Source: an uncultured bacterium
GTDB lineage: Bacteria > Bacteroidota > Bacteroidia > Bacteroidales > Bacteroidaceae
Direction of reading: 5' to 3'
NCBI GenBank assembly: GCA_905215655.1
Contig: CAJMQT010000094.1
Location: 1 to 7,592, forward strand
DNA length: 7,592 nt
In this document: positions 5,100-7,592 of the stretch, in pieces
How positions within the stretch are numbered: the first letter of the stretch is position 1
Layout: each line of letters opens with the position of its first letter
Notes under the pieces: generated by a model
What the model saw: the letters and a program-made list of their open reading frames with translations, nothing else
Databases searched by the model: none
Told to the model about the DNA's origin: nothing
Made by a program: the position numbers and the translations under genes

Positions 5100-7151
5100 A
5101 TGCAAAAAGGTAATATCGGGGTTACGACCGAAAACATCTTCCCCGTCATCAAAAAGTTTTTGTATTCAGATCATGAGATATTCCTCCGCGAGATGGTAAG
5201 TAACGCCGTCGACGCCACACAAAAGCTCAAGACGCTTGCCGACAAGGGCGAGTTTAAAGGCGAATTGGGCGACCTTACAGTGCGCGTAACGGTTGACGAG
5301 AAGAACAATACGCTGACCATCAGCGACCGTGGAATAGGCATGACCGAGGAAGAAATCGACAAATACATCAATCAGATAGCCTTCTCGGGCGTCAGCGACT
5401 TCCTCAGCAAGTACAAAGACAATGCCAATGCCATCATCGGACACTTCGGACTGGGCTTTTACAGCTCGTTCATGGTCAGCAAGAAAGTCGAAATAGTGAC
5501 ACGCAGTTACAAAGACAATGCGAAAGCAGTGAAGTGGAGTTGCGACGGAAGTCCGGCATACGAGATAGACGAAACGGAAAAAGCCGACAGAGGTTCGGAC
5601 ATCATTCTGCACATCGACGACGACTGCAAGGAGTTTCTCGAAAAACAACGCATAGAGTCGCTGCTCAACAAATACTGTAAATTCCTGCCCGTTCCGGTTG
5701 CTTTCGGCAAGAAAACGGAGTGGAAAGACGGCAAGCAGGTGGAGACGGAAGAGGACAACATTATAAATAATGTGGAACCGCTGTGGACCAAAACGCCCTC
5801 GACGCTGAAAGACGAAGATTACAAAAAGTTCTATCGCGAGCTCTATCCCATGCAGGACGAGCCGATGTTCTGGATACACCTTAACGTGGATTATCCGTTC
5901 AATCTCACCGGAATACTTTATTTCCCGCGCATCAAGTCAAATATTGAATTGCAGCGTAACAAGATACAACTCTACTGCAATCAGGTGTTCGTCACCGATC
6001 AGGTGGAAGGTATCGTGCCCGAGTTCCTCACGCTGCTGCACGGCGTGATCGACTCGCCCGACATCCCTCTGAACGTCAGCCGCAGCTATCTTCAAAGTGA
6101 CAGGGACGTGAAGAAGATCTCAACATACATAACGAAGAAAGTAGCCGACCGTCTGAACAACCTCTTCAAAGAGAACCGCAAGGACTACGAAAGCAAATGG
6201 GACGACTTGAAACTGTTCATCAATTACGGAATGCTCTCGCAGGAAGACTTCTATGACCGTGCCAAAGACTTCGCGCTGTTCAAGGATGTTGAAGGCAAAT
6301 ATTTCACTTTCGAGGAATATCGCCAGCTCATCAAGGACAACCAGACCGACAAGGACGGACAGCTCGTTTACCTCTATGCCAACAACAAGGAGGAGGAATA
6401 CTCGTTTATCGAGGCGGCAAAAGAGAAAGGTTACAGCGTGCTGCTGCTCGACGGACAGCTCGACGTTCCGGCAGTATCAATGTACGAACAGAAGTTTGAG
6501 AAGAGCCGTTTTATGCGTGTTGACAGCGACATCATCGACCGTCTTATCGTCAAGGAAGACGCCAAGAAGACAGAACTTGACAGCGAACAGGCTGACAATC
6601 TGTCATCCGTTTTCCGCTCACAAATGCCTAAGATAGACAAGACCGAATTCTATGTCGAGGTGCAGTCGCTCGGCGAAACGGCACAGCCCGTAACCATAAC
6701 ACAGAGCGAATACATGCGCCGAATGAAAGATATGAGCCGCTTTCAAAGCGGAATGAGTTTCTATGCGCAGATGCCCGACAGTTACAGCATTGTCCTCAAC
6801 AGCGACCATCGCCTGATAAAGACAATTCTTGAAGACGAGAACGCACAATGCGGCGAGGCACTGAAACCGATAAACAGCGAGATAAAAGGCTTGCAGGCAC
6901 GTATGGACGCCCTGCGTCAAAGCCAAAACGGCAAGAAAGCCGAAGAGGTTACGCAGGAAGAAAAAGACGACCTCAGTAACACGGAGAAGTCGATTAACGA
7001 GCAGAAAGACAAGAAAAACCAAATCATTGCCGACTATGCCAAAGGCAACAAGACCGTAAGCCAGCTCATTGACCTCGCCCTCTTGCAGAACGGAATGCTG
7101 AAAGGCTCGGCTCTCGACGCCTTCATCAAACGCTCGGTATCGCTTATTTAA
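5100..7151 (+). CDS. htpG: Molecular chaperone HtpG (bacterial Hsp90)
   Basis: This is a 683-residue cytoplasmic, dimeric ATP-dependent chaperone that remodels late folding intermediates, usually with DnaK. The N-terminal GHKL ATPase domain (about 1-220) shows Glu31, Asn35 and Asp38 in LREMVSNAVDAT, Asp76-Gly78-Gly80 in DRGIGM, and the lid glycines in GHFGLGFYSS (114-123). The middle domain (about 225-480) carries the ATP-contacting Arg328 in LNVSRSYLQ. The C-terminal dimerization domain ends in LKGSALDAFIKRS. The protein is about 60 residues longer than E. coli HtpG (624). Much of the excess seems to lie in a charged, helix-rich stretch at about 581-655 (K/E/Q-rich, likely coiled coil). The ATG follows an A-rich leader without a Shine-Dalgarno site. 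A sigma-54 promoter lies upstream, suggesting stress control through an enhancer-binding protein. No partner gene is adjacent. Confidence 0.97.
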   Translation: MQKGNIGVTTENIFPVIKKFLYSDHEIFLREMVSNAVDATQKLKTLADKGEFKGELGDLTVRVTVDEKNNTLTISDRGIGMTEEEIDKYINQIAFSGVSDFLSKYKDNANAIIGHFGLGFYSSFMVSKKVEIVTRSYKDNAKAVKWSCDGSPAYEIDETEKADRGSDIILHIDDDCKEFLEKQRIESLLNKYCKFLPVPVAFGKKTEWKDGKQVETEEDNIINNVEPLWTKTPSTLKDEDYKKFYRELYPMQDEPMFWIHLNVDYPFNLTGILYFPRIKSNIELQRNKIQLYCNQVFVTDQVEGIVPEFLTLLHGVIDSPDIPLNVSRSYLQSDRDVKKISTYITKKVADRLNNLFKENRKDYESKWDDLKLFINYGMLSQEDFYDRAKDFALFKDVEGKYFTFEEYRQLIKDNQTDKDGQLVYLYANNKEEEYSFIEAAKEKGYSVLLLDGQLDVPAVSMYEQKFEKSRFMRVDSDIIDRLIVKEDAKKTELDSEQADNLSSVFRSQMPKIDKTEFYVEVQSLGETAQPVTITQSEYMRRMKDMSRFQSGMSFYAQMPDSYSIVLNSDHRLIKTILEDENAQCGEALKPINSEIKGLQARMDALRQSQNGKKAEEVTQEEKDDLSNTEKSINEQKDKKNQIIADYAKGNKTVSQLIDLALLQNGMLKGSALDAFIKRSVSLI

Positions 7152-7263
7152 TTAAGTTAAGAGTTAAGAATTAAGAATTAAGAGTTATATGCTTGGTGGC
7201 AAATTTTCTTAATTCTTAATTCTTAATTCTTAATTCTTAATTCTTAATTCTTAATTCTTAATT
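7150..7263. repeat. AATTAAG-type palindrome with eight tandem CTTAATT heptamers
   Basis: The right arm is eight exact tandem copies of CTTAATT (7208-7263). The left arm (about 7151-7186) holds five related heptamers with A/G changes (TTAAGTT, AAGAGTT, AAGAATT) and pairs with the right arm over about 35 nt with a few mismatches. The loop region contains TGC-TTGGTG-GCA (7190-7201), a small inner stem. It begins at the htpG stop codon (7149-7151) and ends 5 nt before the stop of the leftward gene, so it fills the convergent gap. It shares ATGC, TTGGT and TTTTCTTAATTCTTAA with the 1453-1534 element. Confidence 0.9.
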
Positions 7264-7268
7264 TATAA

Positions 7269-7460
7269 TTAGTATTTGCTTTCCCTCTTGATTATCAGGA
7301 CATGCAGAATAAGTCCGATGATGATAAGGAATAAAATCGGGAAAATCACGATATTATACTTTGTCCATCCGCAGACAAAGCAAAGCAGAAGGACAGACAC
7401 ACCGAAATAAATCAGCGTCAATCCGATATTTCTTTTATATTTCTTGATATCGTGTCGCAT
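7269..7460 (-). CDS. Small two-span membrane protein, function unknown
   Basis: The product has 63 residues. A basic N-terminus (MRHDIKKYKRN) is followed by a first hydrophobic span at about 11-32 ending in CGW, a very short turn (TKYN), a second span at about 35-57, and a basic tail (KRESKY). Both ends should be cytoplasmic by the positive-inside rule, giving a helical hairpin in the inner membrane. The ATG at 7458-7460 lies about 15 nt from the transcription start predicted by the TATTTTTG box. It is convergent with htpG across the heptamer palindrome. I do not recognise a named family; short hairpin proteins of this form are common in Bacteroidales. Toxin-like or holin-like activity cannot be excluded, but nothing specific points to it. 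Confidence 0.75.
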   Translation of the reverse strand: MRHDIKKYKRNIGLTLIYFGVSVLLLCFVCGWTKYNIVIFPILFLIIIGLILHVLIIKRESKY

Positions 7461-7481
7461 AAAACAACAATATTACCGATG

Positions 7482-7489
7482 CAAAAATA
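7482..7489 (-). promoter_or_regulatory. Putative -7 box for the two-span membrane protein
   Basis: On the minus strand this reads TATTTTTG, an exact TAnnTTTG match, about 22 nt before the ATG. About 20 nt further upstream the minus strand reads TGTG (7509-7512) rather than TTTG, so the -33 element is weak. Confidence 0.5.
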
Positions 7490-7592
7490 CGGATAAAAAT
7501 CAGTAATGCACACACAAAGGAATGTTTGTAAAGATAAAATAAGTTAAAAAACAACAGCCTTTGTATATTTTATAAAAGCAATACAGAATAAA
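7490..7592. other. A/T-rich end of window, no gene seen
   Basis: Apart from the likely -33 region of the leftward gene, I see no reading frame, hairpin or full promoter here. It probably leads into a neighbour beyond the window. Confidence 0.6.

Noticed and set aside
5014..5199. 61-residue reading frame overlapping the htpG start
   Set aside because: It begins upstream of the sigma-54 promoter and overlaps conserved htpG codons in another frame, so it would not be on the predicted htpG transcript.
5166..5879. 237-residue reading frame antisense to htpG
   Set aside because: It is fully contained in the conserved HtpG ATPase region, with no recognisable motif.
7208..7263. Tandem heptamers as a CRISPR or other spacer array
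   Set aside because: The units are 7 nt, contiguous and without spacers. This is a simple-sequence expansion within a palindrome.

Overview
The window looks like a chromosomal segment of a member of the Bacteroidales, most likely Prevotella or a close relative. The evidence is a Bacteroides-type serine palmitoyltransferase, promoters of the Bacteroidetes form (TTTG, about 20 nt, TAnnTTTG), A-rich leaders without Shine-Dalgarno sequences, and intergenic palindromes built from AATTAAG heptamers. I see no phage, plasmid, CRISPR or resistance genes. The genes are mostly housekeeping; the unusual content is in the spaces between them.

Layout: (1) 46-1233 (+) encodes serine palmitoyltransferase, the entry enzyme of sphingolipid synthesis. 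A textbook promoter, tRNA-Pro(UGG) and a strong hairpin terminator follow (1245-1438). (2) A perfect 33-bp inverted repeat (1453-1534) separates these from a leftward pair: a 74-residue single-span membrane protein (2168-2392, -) and a Skp/OmpH-like lipoprotein (1554-2153, -), 14 nt apart and probably one envelope operon. (3) Rightward from 2458 are PepD, a metal-dependent dipeptidase, and 13 nt later a small lipoprotein of unknown function, closed by a clean terminator at 4318-4352. (4) 4353-5099 is a roughly 750-nt region without a convincing large gene. It holds four interleaved 15-nt arms (A-B-A'-B'), two stable hairpins, a possible small leftward transcription unit, an imperfect inverted repeat and a near-perfect sigma-54 promoter. 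(5) That promoter points at htpG (5100-7151, +), the Hsp90 chaperone. (6) A second AATTAAG-type palindrome (7150-7263) separates htpG from a leftward two-span membrane protein (7269-7460, -). The last 130 nt hold no gene.

Two themes stand out. Both AATTAAG palindromes sit exactly where convergent genes meet and share loop sequence, so they are probably copies of one repeat family, possibly acting as two-way transcript ends. htpG appears to be under sigma-54 and enhancer-binding-protein control rather than the sigma-32 control known in enterobacteria, with an unusually structured region upstream. I found no clear new multi-gene system. The best candidates for something undescribed are the interleaved repeat at 4425-4507 and the possible small leftward transcript at about 4543-4842.
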